A stretch of 64,000 nt of DNA from the NCBI GenBank assembly GCA_928212115.1, contig CAKMRJ010005634.1, positions 127,963,143 through 128,027,142 of the forward strand, in the 5' to 3' direction. Positions 35,329-46,628 of the stretch are shown in pieces. Both the position numbers and the translations under genes were made by a program. The notes beneath the pieces were generated by a model. That model was not told the DNA's origin. It saw only the letters and a program-made list of their open reading frames with translations, and made no database searches. This DNA is from Lactuca virosa. Its lineage: Eukaryota > Streptophyta > Magnoliopsida > Asterales > Asteraceae. Each line of letters begins with the position of its first letter. Within the stretch, counting starts at the first letter, position 1.

Positions 35329-36005
35329 ATCCCCATTCATTTTGTTAGCAGAGCCCTGCAAGGGCCAGAGGTCAATTACCCGCCTTTAGAGAAGCTGGTC
35401 CTCGCCCTGGTATACGCAGTTAGGCGGTTCCAAAGGTATTTGCAAGCCCACAAGGTGGATGTCCTGACTAGCTACCTGATAAAGCAAGTGTTGCTAAGGC
35501 TGGAGAAGTCCGGGCGCCTGGCCAAGTGGGCCATAGAGTTTGGTGAGCATGACATCCATTACCACCCCCGGACTAGCATCAAGGCCCATGCTCTCACAGA
35601 CTTCTTGGTCGAAATCCCAGATACTATTAAGGGAGTGCGACGATAATATCCGTCGACCCCTTAGAGCCTGAAGCTGGCAAGGAACTTTGGAAGTTATATA
35701 CTGATGGCGCAACAAGTAAGGAGGGCTCAGGCGCATGCCTGATCCTTCAAAGCCCTAAAGGCGAAGAAATTACTTACGTGCTGCGATTCGACTTGCAAGT
35801 ATCCAACAATGAGGCAGAGTATGAATCTCTCCTGGTGGGTCTGCGACTGGCCAAGGAGGTCGGTGAAAAGCAGTTAGCAGCTCTTAGTGATTCATTACTT
35901 ATCATAAACCAGATAAATGGAACGTATGAGGCTAAAGACCCAAGGATGCAGAAATACCTAGAAGCAGTCAGTAGCCTAACAAGCACATTCAAAAGTTTTC
36001 AATAA
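35329..36005 (+). pseudogene. Tat RNase H segment, broken
   Basis: Sequence 35329-35646 continues the thumb/RNase H-like tether (VSRALQGPE, LEKLVLALVYAVRRFQRYL, GRLAKWAIEFGEHDI). A true RNase H follows: YTDGATSKEGSGACLIL (catalytic Asp), NNEAEYESLLVGL (catalytic Glu) and SDSLLIINQINGTYEAKD (catalytic Asp). Two stops (35326-35328 and about 35644-35646) interrupt it. A TAA ends it at 36003-36005, just before the expected RKENARADALSKLA block. Confidence 0.85.
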
Positions 36006-36183
36006 AATAAATCTCACGGGGAAAAAATGCAAGGGCGGATGCTCTCAGCAAGCTTGCCTCTACTTCTTAAGATCACGTAACAAAGAAACTGTTTTTCAAG
36101 TACTCCCGGAGAGAAGCATTGATAACAAAAGGGTCAATACAATATCGATTACTCCAGAATGGACTAAACCGTATGTCGATTAC

Positions 36184-37422
36184 TTGCGACATGGAATACT
36201 TCCGGACGACCCAGAGGAGGCGAGTAAAGTCAAGATCAGGGCATCACATTTTGCAATCAGGGATCACCAACTATACCGCAGAGGGTATTTAAGACCATGG
36301 CTAAAGTGCATCTCCAAGGCAGAAGGGCAGACGTTCCTGGAAGAAAGCCATTCTGGGGACGCGGCGGCACATGAAGGCGCCCGAGCGCTCACATGCAAAA
36401 TACTTCGCCTAGGGGTATATTGGCCAGACGTGTACAACGACGCCGCAACCCTAACAAAGAAATGCAAAGAATGCCAGGCCTTCGCTCCTATCCAGAATCA
36501 ACCGGCCATGCCATTGACTAGCATTACCAGCCCCTGGCCTTTCTACCAATGAGGAATTGATATAGTGGGACCTTTCCCACCAGCGCCGGGGGGTGTGAAG
36601 TTTTTGTGAGTGGCTGTGGACTACTTTACTAAGTTGATAGAGGCGGAACCAATGGCCACTATCACCGACAAGCAAATGATAAATTTCATGACCAAGAATA
36701 TCTTGGCTCATTTCGGCACTCCCAGAATCCTCATAAGCGATAAAAGCACACAATTTGAAGGAAGTCCCTTCAAGGAGTGGTGTGAAGACAAGAAAATTCA
36801 CCGCCCGTTCACGTCAGTGGCACACCCCCAGGCCAATGGACAAACTGAGATATCAAACAAAACCATTGTTAATGGTTTGAAGAAAAGGCTACTCAGATCA
36901 AAGTCAGCCTGGGTGGACGAGCTCCCAACAGTGTTGTGGTCATACCGTACCACGACAGGGTTAAGTACGGGAGAAACGCCTTTTAGTCTAACCTATGGGA
37001 TGGAAGCAGTCCTGCCACTAGAAATAGTAGCCGACTCCCTACGAACAGAGAGTTTCGAGGAAGTAGCCAACGAAGAAGGGTGACGCCAGGACGTGGACAT
37101 GCTCGATGAAAAGCGCGAGGCGGCACAGATATACCAAGCGCTATACAAATCACGAACTGAGAATTATTACAACTGTCAAGTCCGGGTCAAAAACTTTAAG
37201 GTTGGAGAATGGGTGCTAAGAAAGAATGAGTCCAGCCATGTTGAACCATACAAAATTGTGGAAGCCCATAAGAATGGTGCTTATGTCCTAAGAAGCTCAG
37301 GACGGGCGTGCCATTCCAAGAACTTGGAATGCGTAGAGCCTGCGACATTTTTATTCTTAAAACGAGTGTTAAAAATAGATTCAATGCTAGCAAAAGCATT
37401 GTACATTAGTTTTGAAATGTAA
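36184..37422 (+). pseudogene. Tat integrase, broken
   Basis: Piece 36184-36552 holds the zinc-binding HHCC region (SHSGDAAAHEG, then CKECQAFA) and ends at a TGA that replaces the Trp of the usual QWGIDIVGP block. The core follows with VDYFTKLIEAEP (usually TKWIEAEP), ISDKSTQFEG (second catalytic Asp, usually SDNGTQF) and HPQANGQTEISNKTI (catalytic Glu). Piece 37093-37422 is the C-terminal domain (WVLRKNES, then PYKIVEAHKNGAYVL). Insertion of element DNA into the chromosome is the normal role; this copy is dead. Confidence 0.88.
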
Positions 37423-38142
37423 ATGTAACTAGAAAAAATTGCTTTACTACTTTAAGTCTAATAACACTCCAGCTAGAAAACTAGAAAATAGAGAGAGAGC
37501 AATTCAGATGCTCCTCATTTTCAAGCTTGAAAAGTATAGTTAAGAGGCTGTGTACATTTACCGTGTGACAACAAGGACTGATCATCCAACGTCACACGAG
37601 CGAAATCGATACAAGGAGGCAGCCAGGGGGTTTATATAAAAAATGCTCATAACCTTTCCCACAAAAACATGTTCATCAATCACATTATAGCAAATAACAA
37701 ACACACAAAAGAGCATGTGACATCAGTGTAGAAGATTCATAACCTTCCACTATTGAGAAAAGCACAACCGGGTGAGCCTCAATATGACGATCTTGGCTAC
37801 GCCTAGGGCCTTTAAGCAGCAAATTAGAACAAAATTCTCAAAAGCCAACATTAGTAAAAAACAAGGAGTTCACAAGCAAAGGAACTCAAACCAGGGGTAT
37901 AAGAAAACCCTGCATAGATGCTATGTAATGGCCAACATAAACCATACACAACGCGACCAAACAAAAGAATATGTGCGGTAACAAGAAACATTCATACCCA
38001 TAACTTAGAAAGTAAACATTGTTAAATTGTCGGACTCCCAGACTTGAAAAAGGCTATAGAGGGCAGCAAAGACAGCAAACAAACAAAGAGAAAGAAAATA
38101 TTGTTCGCAAGTGTTACATCAAAGAAAGTCACACAAACATGG
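37423..38142 (+). other. Tat 3' spacer between pol and the antisense gene
   Basis: AT-richer than pol with no conserved coding in either strand. Two short plus-strand ORFs (37772-37981 and 38019-38291) have no recognisable family; the second lies opposite the antisense gene. Confidence 0.45.
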
Positions 38143-40401
38143 CTACTCATGAGCAGGTGTGTAACCATCACCAGGGGAAGAGCTTGGGCTGGGGCCCGAC
38201 CCATCGCTCAGAGTGTCATGACAAAGACCACGAAGCCCGGCCATGTCCAGACTGCCCAAGCGAAGATAGCCGGAAAAGTCTGTTTCAGTGAAAGTCGCCA
38301 GTGCATCTTCCATCTCTTGAGTTCTGGCAGCCACATCCACCTATGCTTCAGGGTCAAGTCCCCCAGCAACCACTAGCTCACTTGCATCCTTTTACCCTAC
38401 TCCACGCCAGCCGCCACGCAGACTGCCTGCACTTGGACCAAACCTTCGAGAAATTGGGGGCTCTCAATCACCCTGTCCACCACCTGGCTGAGCCCGTCGC
38501 TAAGGATCCATGAAACATCCTTCTCCAGCTCCCCTCTGGCAGCGTTCTCCCCGACTATGTTAACCTCCAGCTCTGCAGTTCGTTCACTTAGGCCGACATT
38601 CTCCGAACTCTAGGCCTCCACGTGATCATTCAAGTGCCTCATCTCCTCTATCAACTTTTACACTTGTTCCTCCAGACTTGCCTTCTCACACAACACCACC
38701 TATTGCTTGCCTTCCCAGCTACGCTGGTCAGTTTCCATCTCTACCACCCGAGCCCTCAGCTCTGCATACTCGACGCTCAATTTGTCCAATTGAGACTGGA
38801 TGGCCTCCATACCGGAGATGCGTTCAACAGCCGAAACCAAGTATGATGACACTTGGGCAGCAGCGTAGCGGAGGCCGTCATCCATATGCTCGTCAGCCAG
38901 GATGGCCAAAGCCTTAGACGTAGCTGGTGGAAATGCGTGCTGACACCACTCAAGAGCGGTGTCGTGCTCAGACACAAGGTCTTGGGGAGTTAGCCTCCAA
39001 GATGGCTTGTATGCACTTGAATAAGAACCTGCAGCAAAGGGGACAGTTCCCGCCTTGCCAGAAGCAGCTGACACTAGACCTTGGGAAGGTGAAGACCCGG
39101 TCTTCGCCTTGGATCCTCCAGCAAGTGAATCAGGGATGGATATATTAATGCTTTCTTCTACTGTATGACTGGGCCGTTCAGTTGCCCGGTTGTGTGCCCC
39201 CTCCGGCAGTTTCGGAGGACCTTCATCGGGGGCACGGGTGGAACTCTTGGAACCCTCTAGCAAGAAACTCAGATTACGTTTCTTGCGAAGAGGGGGCTCG
39301 GAGCCAGTGGTCTCAACATGACCGCGGGAAGAGGCTTCCAAGAAATCAAAACACCTCTTGACACGACGAAGAATCCTTGGGGACCCGAAAGGGGTAGGAT
39401 CCTTCTGAGAAGCACCTGTAACAACGACATCGTACAAATCTGAATCCTCCTCACCACGAGCGCCACCGCCAGCGGCACCGCCTGCACCGACGGGAGACTC
39501 GTGTGTATCCTCGAATCCTCGACCAGAAATGAGGGGTGGAAGAGCTTCTACAAGGGCGACTTCGTGACATTGAATTTCACTATCAAACAGACCCTGAAGA
39601 GCCTTCTCCAAGGATACAATCTCCTCCCCACCTACAAAAAAACAAAAACAACGACGGTTAATCAAAGCGCCGATTTAACGTGTTTTGCTAAAAAAGGGGG
39701 AGGGGGAAGACAAGAGAAAACAGAAGAAGAAGTGTTATACCTGCCTTCTCGACAAAGAACTTGAGCATTTTCCCAAGAGCCCTCTAAGCAGCGCTCATCC
39801 CACCGGCGGCCAAGAAGCAGTCGAGCCAGTCCTCGTCGTTAATGCTGATCTTTTCTAAGGCATCAACCAGTTCCTTGTCAGCACCAAAGAGAGTTGGAGC
39901 ACGGTCCACGTACGCCTTAACCCTTGGGTAGCTGAGAACCACAAAGTCGTTGTTCACCCACAAGAACTTCTCTTTCCAGTTCTTCTTGGACTTCTGGTCG
40001 TGGATAAGAGTAGGGACTCCCCGCCGGCGAGAGAGAGTTTGAGTCCCAAACTGGGTAGAGGCGTTGAAGAAATGCTTGAAGTCAAGAAAAGATGGCTGGC
40101 GACCTAGGGCACGATAGAGGAGCTCGAAACCCACTATCTTGTTTATGGAAATGGGGGTCAACTCCCTCACTGAAAACCCATATTCACAGATGATCAGATT
40201 AAAGAACTCGGTAGTAGGAAAACGTAGACCTGCTTCGAACAAGGCGATCGGAATCCCGACTTTTCCCTCGGGAGGACTGTAGAGTGATGCGTCAGGAAGG
40301 GGAATTTGTTCTCCGTGTTCAGGGATAAACCCGAATCGGAATTGAAAATATTCCCACTCTTCAACAGTAAGACTTCTTCCCAGAGAATGATAGGTAGCCA
40401 T
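38143..40401 (-). pseudogene. Antisense gene of the Tat element ('putative gypsy-type transposase' family), two exons
   Basis: On the strand opposite pol, ATG at 40401 (MATYHSLGRSLTVEEW) opens 205 codons whose FRFGFIPEHGEQIPLP, GLRFPTTEFFNLI and NKIVGFELLYRALGRQPS blocks resemble the plant family named 'transposase (putative) gypsy type' (Pfam PF04195, from memory). After a TAG at 39784-39786 the frame stays open to GAAGGCAG, followed by GTATAAC (donor, about 39740) and, after a pyrimidine-rich stretch, TTTTTTTGTAG (acceptor, about 39649). The reading frame matches across this intron. Exon 2 (about 39648-38143) is Ser/Pro/Gly-rich, then coiled coil (LDKLSVEYAELRARVVEMET), and ends with FSGYLRLGSLDMAGL near 38200. 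A TAG at about 38697-38699 and others break exon 2. Function unknown; not a real transposase in the catalytic sense. Confidence 0.75.
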
Positions 40402-40672
40402 GGAAAAGTTTGAAGAAAAGGACGAAAGGTTTCTTTTGAGTATGAACGCAAAGAGAGAAAGGCAGAAGATAAGAAGGATACACTAGGAGGAGCAGAGGTT
40501 TTAAATGCCAAGAAAGGGGAAGCGAACCGTTTTCATGATGAAACTGCCGAAGAACGTCGATTTCGCCATGTCAACCGCATAGGCCATCAAAAGTAGCTCG
40601 CCACGTATCTGGGAGTAGACCAAAACGACACTGCTACATCACAAACACAAAAGCCTACTGGTATAAGGGACT

Positions 40673-40823
40673 TGTTAACGTTGCCCTGTACGGTCACGTT
40701 AAACTTAACGGAAAGCATAGACGGAACGTTATCATGCCAGCACCATGGCCGAGACCCGGTCTTGGCCTAAGCAATCCAACGTCGGGGCGAAAGCTCGCTT
40801 CCCATCACAAGGAAAGAACATTC
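40673..40823 (+). repeat. Tat element 3' LTR, left part
   Basis: First 151 bp of the 3' LTR, preceded by a purine-rich GGTATAAGGGACT. It ends in CATTC (40819-40823), the target duplication of the nested Copia element. The stretch 40402-40672 upstream is the leader/promoter side of the antisense gene; TTTAAAA at about 40498-40504 on the minus strand could be its TATA box. Confidence 0.9.
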
Positions 40824-41602
40824 TGTTGGATATAGTGTCTAAGTCCATAACTATATTTGGTGTGTACTTGACCCAACCCGACATGGTCCATTTGGGTTGC
40901 ATGGCATTGCAACACTTAGATAGACTAAAATGAGACAACGGACACTTAAGGTTTATTAATATATTATAAGTACTAATATATTAATAATATTATTTAATTA
41001 GTATTGGTCAAAGAATTAATCTGGAATTAATTAAGTGATCAAAAAGAGACTAATTAAATATATGAGGTTGATTTTGTAAATAATCTATTCTTGTATAGTG
41101 GGCTAATGATCCATGGTTTGTATGGATTGGGTTAAAACCTATAAGGTGCTCCATGGATAGTCCATGGAGGTTACAAACCCATGGATCATGGAATAAGGAA
41201 AGCCATGACAATTAGGGTTTACATGGTGTAACCCTACTTGTGCCACAACTATATAAAGAACCCTCTGCAAGCAAAATCGACACTATTACAAGCAAGTAAG
41301 AGGGCTAGTCGATTTTTGAGTATAGTGAACTTCTCTCAAGGTTATTCCAAGTATTGTGGTGTTGTGTGAAGCATTTGAGGCATCACATTTGGGGTGCTAG
41401 GCTCAAAAAGTCATCAAGGAATCCAAGCTACTAAAATGTATGTTATTCTACTTGAGTTTTGTATTACAAGTTCCCCATAACGTGCTAGTTAGGAAGTAAA
41501 CCTTGGAAAATCAAATTTGCATGTATTTATAGAAAACATAGATCCAAGGTTTCTAGGGTTGCATGTACACCATAAGAGTGTTAGAATGCTCAAAACCCAA
41601 CA
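40824..41602 (+). repeat. Copia 5' LTR
   Basis: 779 bp; TATA box CTATATAAAG at 41249-41258. It contains paired AATATATTA-type inverted blocks (40960-41000) and a CCATGG-rich palindromic stretch (41109-41190), also found in the solo LTR at 54205 in more diverged form. Confidence 0.92.
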
Positions 41603-41617
41603 GTGGTATCAGAGCCT
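41603..41617 (+). promoter_or_regulatory. Copia primer binding site
   Basis: GTGGTATCAGAGCCT directly after the LTR; TGGTATCAGAGCC is complementary to the initiator Met-tRNA 3' end. Confidence 0.92.
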
Positions 41618-41685
41618 AGGCTTGTTTTCTTGATACTTGATGCAAATAGTTGAAAAAACGCATGTTTTATGCATTCTGCTGAGTG

Positions 41686-41769
41686 GACTAGTCGAGTCCA
41701 TGGGGGGACTCGACGAGTCCATGCCTATATTCAACCAACTCGACGAGTTAGTTCATGCACTCGACGAGT
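41686..41769 (+). repeat. ACTCGACGAGT repeats in the Copia leader
   Basis: ACTCGACGAGT occurs at 41708-41718, 41738-41748 and 41759-41769, with a related CTAGTCGAGT at about 41688. Each copy is a 5+1+5 inverted repeat (ACTCG-A-CGAGT). They lie 70-170 bases after the primer site, in the untranslated leader. Confidence 0.9.
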
Positions 41770-42639
41770 TGGCTTGTCAGAGTGCAGATTTTCGAGTTTT
41801 GCTGTTGGAAATGGACTATAAACATTACCCTAAACTGTTTTGGTGTTTTAAAACTTGTTTTAGATGGTGTAATGCTTATGCTAATCCATTTACAATGGCT
41901 AATATAAAAATTCAATGTTTTATATGTGTTAATATGATTCTTGAAGTTTTGATATGAATGTTCATGTTCTTATGAGTTTTAGAAGATCATAGGAATTATG
42001 TGTAACTTGCTTGTAAGAATGATTCTTGATCTTAATGGCTAATGATGGAGTCCATAACTTGTCCTCAAGTTATGGATAACCAAAAGTCACTTCTTTAAAA
42101 GTGTCATTAAAGAATAAGAGGTTACATAAAATGAAGAGTCTTCATTTTAATGGACCATTAAACTCATAAGTTATGAAATGAAAAGTCTTGAATAGTTTCA
42201 ATACTTGCCTTCAAGTTTTGGAATTTGTAAAGTCTTACACCCTAATACTTTAATTTCCAAATTGAACCTTAGAATTTTAAAAGTTTAAAATTCAACCCTT
42301 ATACTATTATTATATTAAAAGTTTAAATATATAGATATGTATAAGAATAAGTCAGTCTTACCGTTAGTAGGCCTCATTCAAGAAGCCAGTCTATAAGGGG
42401 GGTATAAGGTTGTTGCCTATAAAATGGAAGCTTAATGGGTGTCCATTCTCACCCACTGCTTCCTTGACTGGTGGAGGGTCGTTAGCCGAACGGGTAGGAA
42501 AAGGACTTTAAATCCTCATTAAAAGTATAATGAAATTATAAAGTAACTATACCTTAATAATTCCCAATCTTAGTTACTTTAGGAAAATGTGAAGTATGTG
42601 CTAACCCATGAAATTACACTTTGTACCTTACCAAGTCGT

Positions 42640-42755
42640 TAGTGGAGCGTGTGTGGTTAACCGACACACTAATAAGGACTAGTAAGAGTGGCAAAGGGTA
42701 ACTTGATTTTATCATAGATCGGTGGAGCGCGTGTGGTTAACCGGCACATCAATTA
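42640..42755 (+). repeat. Paired GTGGAGCG...GTTAACCG leader repeats
   Basis: GTGGAGCGTGTGTGGTTAAC at 42642 and GTGGAGCGCGTGTGGTTAAC at 42722 are each followed by CGACACA or CGGCACA. The GTGTGGTTAACCGGCACA part is itself a weak inverted repeat. The whole leader 41603-43114 is otherwise non-coding; ORF 41637-41957 in it has no recognised family. Confidence 0.8.
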
Positions 42756-43114
42756 GGTGATAAAGTTGAGGGTACCAAGTTAATTTGCATGGTTGTTCAC
42801 ACCTTGTTTGTGATCCTCGGCATCCCAGTCACAAACTTGAGAGGGCATAATCGAGATTCAAACATGCCATTGAAAGTTCAATGTATGTCAAAAAGATCTA
42901 GGAATTTCAAATCCAATAAAACTTAATAATCTATTTCGTTTTCGTTGTGGAAATTGGTAAATCGGCATTTACCTAACTTCAACTAATTTTAACTTGGATT
43001 ACGACATCCCTATTCCAGTTATAAATAGGTTGTTGGGTCCTAGCCTTAATATTTCATTTGGGTGATTTATTAAGGACTCTTTATCTAATAAAACTTGTCT
43101 TTCTTTCTTTTCAG

Positions 43115-44049
43115 ATGTCTTCCAACACTGCTACTGGCTCAAACCCTATAGGCTCCTTTTCCCTAATGAACTTGTGTGGGAATGTCACTTTTGATGGTTC
43201 CAATTTCAATGAATGGATTAGGAACATCAGAATGATTACTCGCTATGAGGGCAAAGAGTATGTCCTCGATAAGGAGCTAAAGGTTATCGATTAGTCAACT
43301 GCTACTCCTGAGGATATTGCTGAGTACACTACCCATGAGAAAGATGTCACTAAGGTGTCTTGCATCATGCTGGCGACAATGACAGCAGAACTCCAGAAAA
43401 TCCTATAAAGATTTCTACCCTTTTGAGATGCACCAGGATCGGATGGATAGGTACCATCAGAGTGCTCGTCAGGAGAGGTATGAAATCATTTCCTCCATGA
43501 TAACAGCTAGGATAAAAGATGGAGAACCCCTAACCGGTCACTTGCAGAAAATGCAAAGGTTTGTGGACCGGTTATTGAAGCTTAATGTGGACTTTCATGA
43601 GGACATGGCGATTGACATCATTCTCCATTCCTTACCTCCAACTTATGATCAATTTCGTATGACTTATCATATGAACAAGGAGGAAGTCACACTCAGCAAG
43701 CTTCAAGGACTTTTAAAGACCGCTGAAAGTGGCCTTAAAAGTACCATCAGTTGTTACTCCTACTCCTACTACTGCCCCTGTTCTGGCTACTGGGCAAGGA
43801 AAGGGGAAGAAGAGTAAGACCCCTTCGAAGGGTACCAAGGGAAAGCCCCTTGATGGCTCCTCTTCAAGTGGAACCAAGAAAGGTTCCATTCCTCCTTCTT
43901 CAAACCCTAAAGAAGCACAGTGCTTCTACTGCCAGGAAAAGGGGCACTGGAAGCGAAGCTGCCCCAAATACTTGCAGGATGTAAAGGATGGGAAAGTTAA
44001 ACCCACCCATGAAGGTATTTACACTATATTGTCTAATAACTCATTTTAA
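43115..44049 (+). pseudogene. Copia gag, broken
   Basis: The likely start ATG at 43115 (MSSNTATGSNPIGSF) follows TTTTCAG. The N-terminal part has LMNLCGNVTFDGSNFNEW. A TAG at 43292-43294, a TAA near 43406 and frameshifts split the gene. Piece 43428-43817 holds the gag core (GHLQKMQRFVDRLLKLNVDF, then SLPPTYDQF). Piece 43729-44049 has a basic Ser/Gly/Lys linker and a CX2CX4HX4C zinc knuckle (CFYCQEKGHWKRSC) that would bind RNA. Confidence 0.88.
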
Positions 44050-45110
44050 ACTAACTCTTGGGGTACTTGATACAGGTTGTGGTATTCACATTTGTACTGA
44101 TTTGCAGGGCCTAAGAAGAAATGAAGAAGTGGAGCACGGGAAGATAAAATTAATCATGGGAAATAGGAAAGCATCACCTGTGACCAAGATTGGAGTTTAT
44201 TCTTTATTGATTAATAATGGGTTAACCTTAGATTTGAATAAATGTTGTTACTCTTCAGAAATGGCGAGAAATATTATTTCCTTTCATAGTTTGTACAAGC
44301 AAGGATTCACATTTTCATTTGATAATAAAAATGGTGCTATTGATGCCTTTTTATAATGATGTGTTTTATTTTAAAGCATTACCTTGTGATGGTGTATATG
44401 AAACTGTGTTGATTGTAGACAACTTAGGAAATAATGTATTTCATATTGATTCTTCAATTACTTTGGATAAAGCATCCTTGTGGCATTGTCGTCTTGGACA
44501 TGTCAACAAGAAGCGCATAGGCCAACTCCAAAAGGCTGGAGTTTTGGAATCATTTGACCTAAAGTCGGATGATAGTTGCGAGTCTTTTTTACTTGGAAAA
44601 ATGACAAAGTCACCTTTCACTGGTTTCTTGTGAGAGGGGTGAAGGTTTGTTGGACCTCATACACACAGATGTGTGTGGACCCTTCAAAACCGCCACTAGG
44701 GATGCTAATCGCTACTATGTGACTTTTACTGATGATTATAGTAGATATGGATATATCTACTTAATCAAGCATAAGTCAAAAACCTTTGAAAAGTTCAAAG
44801 AGTTCAAGCAGGAAGTGGAGAATCAACTGGACAGGAACATCAAGATGCTCCGATCCGATCGTGGAAGAGAGTATCTTAGTATTGAGTTCCTTGACTATCT
44901 AAAGGAATGTGAGATTGTCTCACAATTGACACCTCCTAGGACACCACATCTGAATGGTGTGGCTGAGAGGCGCAATCGAACCTTGTTGGACATGGTTCGT
45001 TCCATGATGAGTCGAGCTTCATTACCAATCTCATTCTGGGGTATGCCTTAGAGACTGCCACCCATATCCTTAATCTAGTCCCTACCAAAAAGTTTGCCAA
45101 AACACCTCAT
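44049..45110 (+). pseudogene. Copia protease and integrase, broken
   Basis: Protease: GVLDTGCGIHICTDLQGL (active site D-T-G-C) in the frame ending at 44356. A frameshift leads to the pre-integrase block SLWHCRLGHVNKKRIGQL (44319-44633), which ends in a stop. The integrase core 44647-45051 has LIHTDVCGPF (first Asp), TFTDDYSRYGY, RSDRGREY (second Asp; usually SDRGGEY) and HLNGVAERRNRTLLDM (Glu). Another frameshift lies at about 45045. Confidence 0.88.
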
Positions 45111-45771
45111 GAGATGTGGACTGGAAAAGTTCCCAATCTAGACCACATCAAGATTTGGGGTTGCGAGGCTTTTGTGCGGCGTGAGTCTCACGATAAGCTC
45201 GAACCTCGAAGTGAGAGGTGTATTTTCATCGGCTACCCAGAAAGATCCTTTGGTTACCTCTTCTACAGACCCAGTGACAATGTGGTCTTTGTAGCAAGGA
45301 TAGGGGTCTTTCGCGAGAGAGAGTTCATAAGCCAAGGAGACAGTGGGAGGCAAATTGACCTTGAAAAAATTCAAGAGTCAAGTGGTGAAGGAACCTCAAA
45401 CCCAAGTAATCAACCTGAGGAGGAAACTCCAGTTGATCCGAATGACGAGCCCATACCTCTGAGGCGTTCCACGAGAGTTAGGAATACACTTGAGCATTAC
45501 TATGGTTTCCATATTACTGCGGAAGGTGATACGCTTATCAGTGATAATACACTGGTAAGTGTGGATGAACCTTACAGCTACACGGAAGCCATGGCAGGCC
45601 CTGAGGCTACTAAATGGAAAGAGGCTATGGACATCCAGATACAATCCATGTATGACAATCAAGTTTGGAACTTGGTTGACAATGTACCAGGTCGTAAGAC
45701 AGTCGGGTGCAAATGGATCTTCAAGAAGAAGACCGACATGGATGGTAATGTACACACTTATAAGGCATGAC
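45111..45771 (+). pseudogene. Copia integrase C-terminus and start of reverse transcriptase
   Basis: This frame holds the KIWGCEAFVRR and RCIFIGYPERSFGYLFY blocks. An acidic linker with PLRRSTRVRN follows, then the reverse transcriptase opening (ATKWKEAMDIQIQSM, KWIFKKKTDMDGNVHTYKA). It stops at TGA (45768-45770), which replaces the Arg codon of the KARLVAKG motif by a single C-to-T change. Confidence 0.9.
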
Positions 45772-46628
45772 TGGTTGCAAAGGGATATTCTCAAACTCCG
45801 GGAGTTGATTATGATGAGACCTTTTCACCAGTAGCAAAGATTAAGTCTATTAGGGTTATGTTAGCCATTGCTGCATTTCATGACTATGAAATATGGCAAA
45901 TGGATGTCAAAACCGCTCTTCTTAATGGAAAGTTGGCTGAGGATGTTTACATGAGTCAGCCAGAGGGTTTTGTCAGTACAGAGTACCCTAATAAGGTGTG
46001 TAAGCTTGAGAAATCCATCTATGGATTGAAACAAGCACCTCACAGATTGAATCTTTGTTTCGATGAGAAAGTCAAAGAGTTTGGCTTTTCGAGGAATGAG
46101 GATGAGTCATGTGTATATGTTAGGGCTAGTAGGAGTATAGTTAGCTTTTTGGTATTGTATGTGGATGACATACTACTCATAGGAAATGACATCCCAACTT
46201 TGCAGGAGGTTAAGTCCTGGCTTGGGAAGTGTTTCGCTATGAAGGACCTTGGAGAAGCTGCCTATATCCTACGGATAAGGATATTAAGAGACAGGAGTAA
46301 AAGACTAATTGGACTTAGTCAGAGTACTTACTTGGATAAGGTACTGAAGAGGTTCAGTATGCAGGATTCCAAGAAAGGGGAATTACCGATTCAGAGTAAC
46401 GCCAAACTGAGTAAGACTCAGAGTTCGAGTACAGAGGCTGAGATAGCTGAGATGAGTCATGTACCATATGCTTCCACTGTGGGCTCAATCATGTATGCTA
46501 TGACTTGTACTTGCCCTGATGTGGCCTTTTCTTTGAGCATGGTCAGTAGATATCAAGGGAACCCTGACAAGGCTCACTGGACTGCGGTAAAGAACATTCT
46601 CAAGTATCTGCGAAGGACTAAGGACTAA
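45772..46628 (+). pseudogene. Copia reverse transcriptase, broken only at its start
   Basis: After the TGA the frame continues LVAKGYSQTPGVDYDETFSP, then QMDVKTALLNGKLAEDVYM, SIYGLKQAPHRLN (usually KQASRSWN), the intact catalytic box LYVDDILLIGND, the block MKDLGEAAYIL, and CPDVAFSLSMVSRYQ. It ends at a TAA (46626-46628) after YLRRTKD. Confidence 0.92.

Noticed and set aside
35774..35992. Minus-strand ORFs across the Tat pol region
   Set aside because: Shadows of RNase H and integrase frames; only the 38143-40401 antisense frame has its own domain wording and splice sites.
41603..41617. Possible tRNA gene (TGGTATCAGAGC)
   Set aside because: Only the short complement of the tRNA 3' end directly after an LTR; it is a primer binding site. 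The same holds at 23549 and 49480.
41686..41769. Hammerhead ribozyme or restriction-type palindrome array
   Set aside because: The repeats lack the conserved hammerhead core (CUGAUGA and GAAA); kept only as an unexplained leader repeat.
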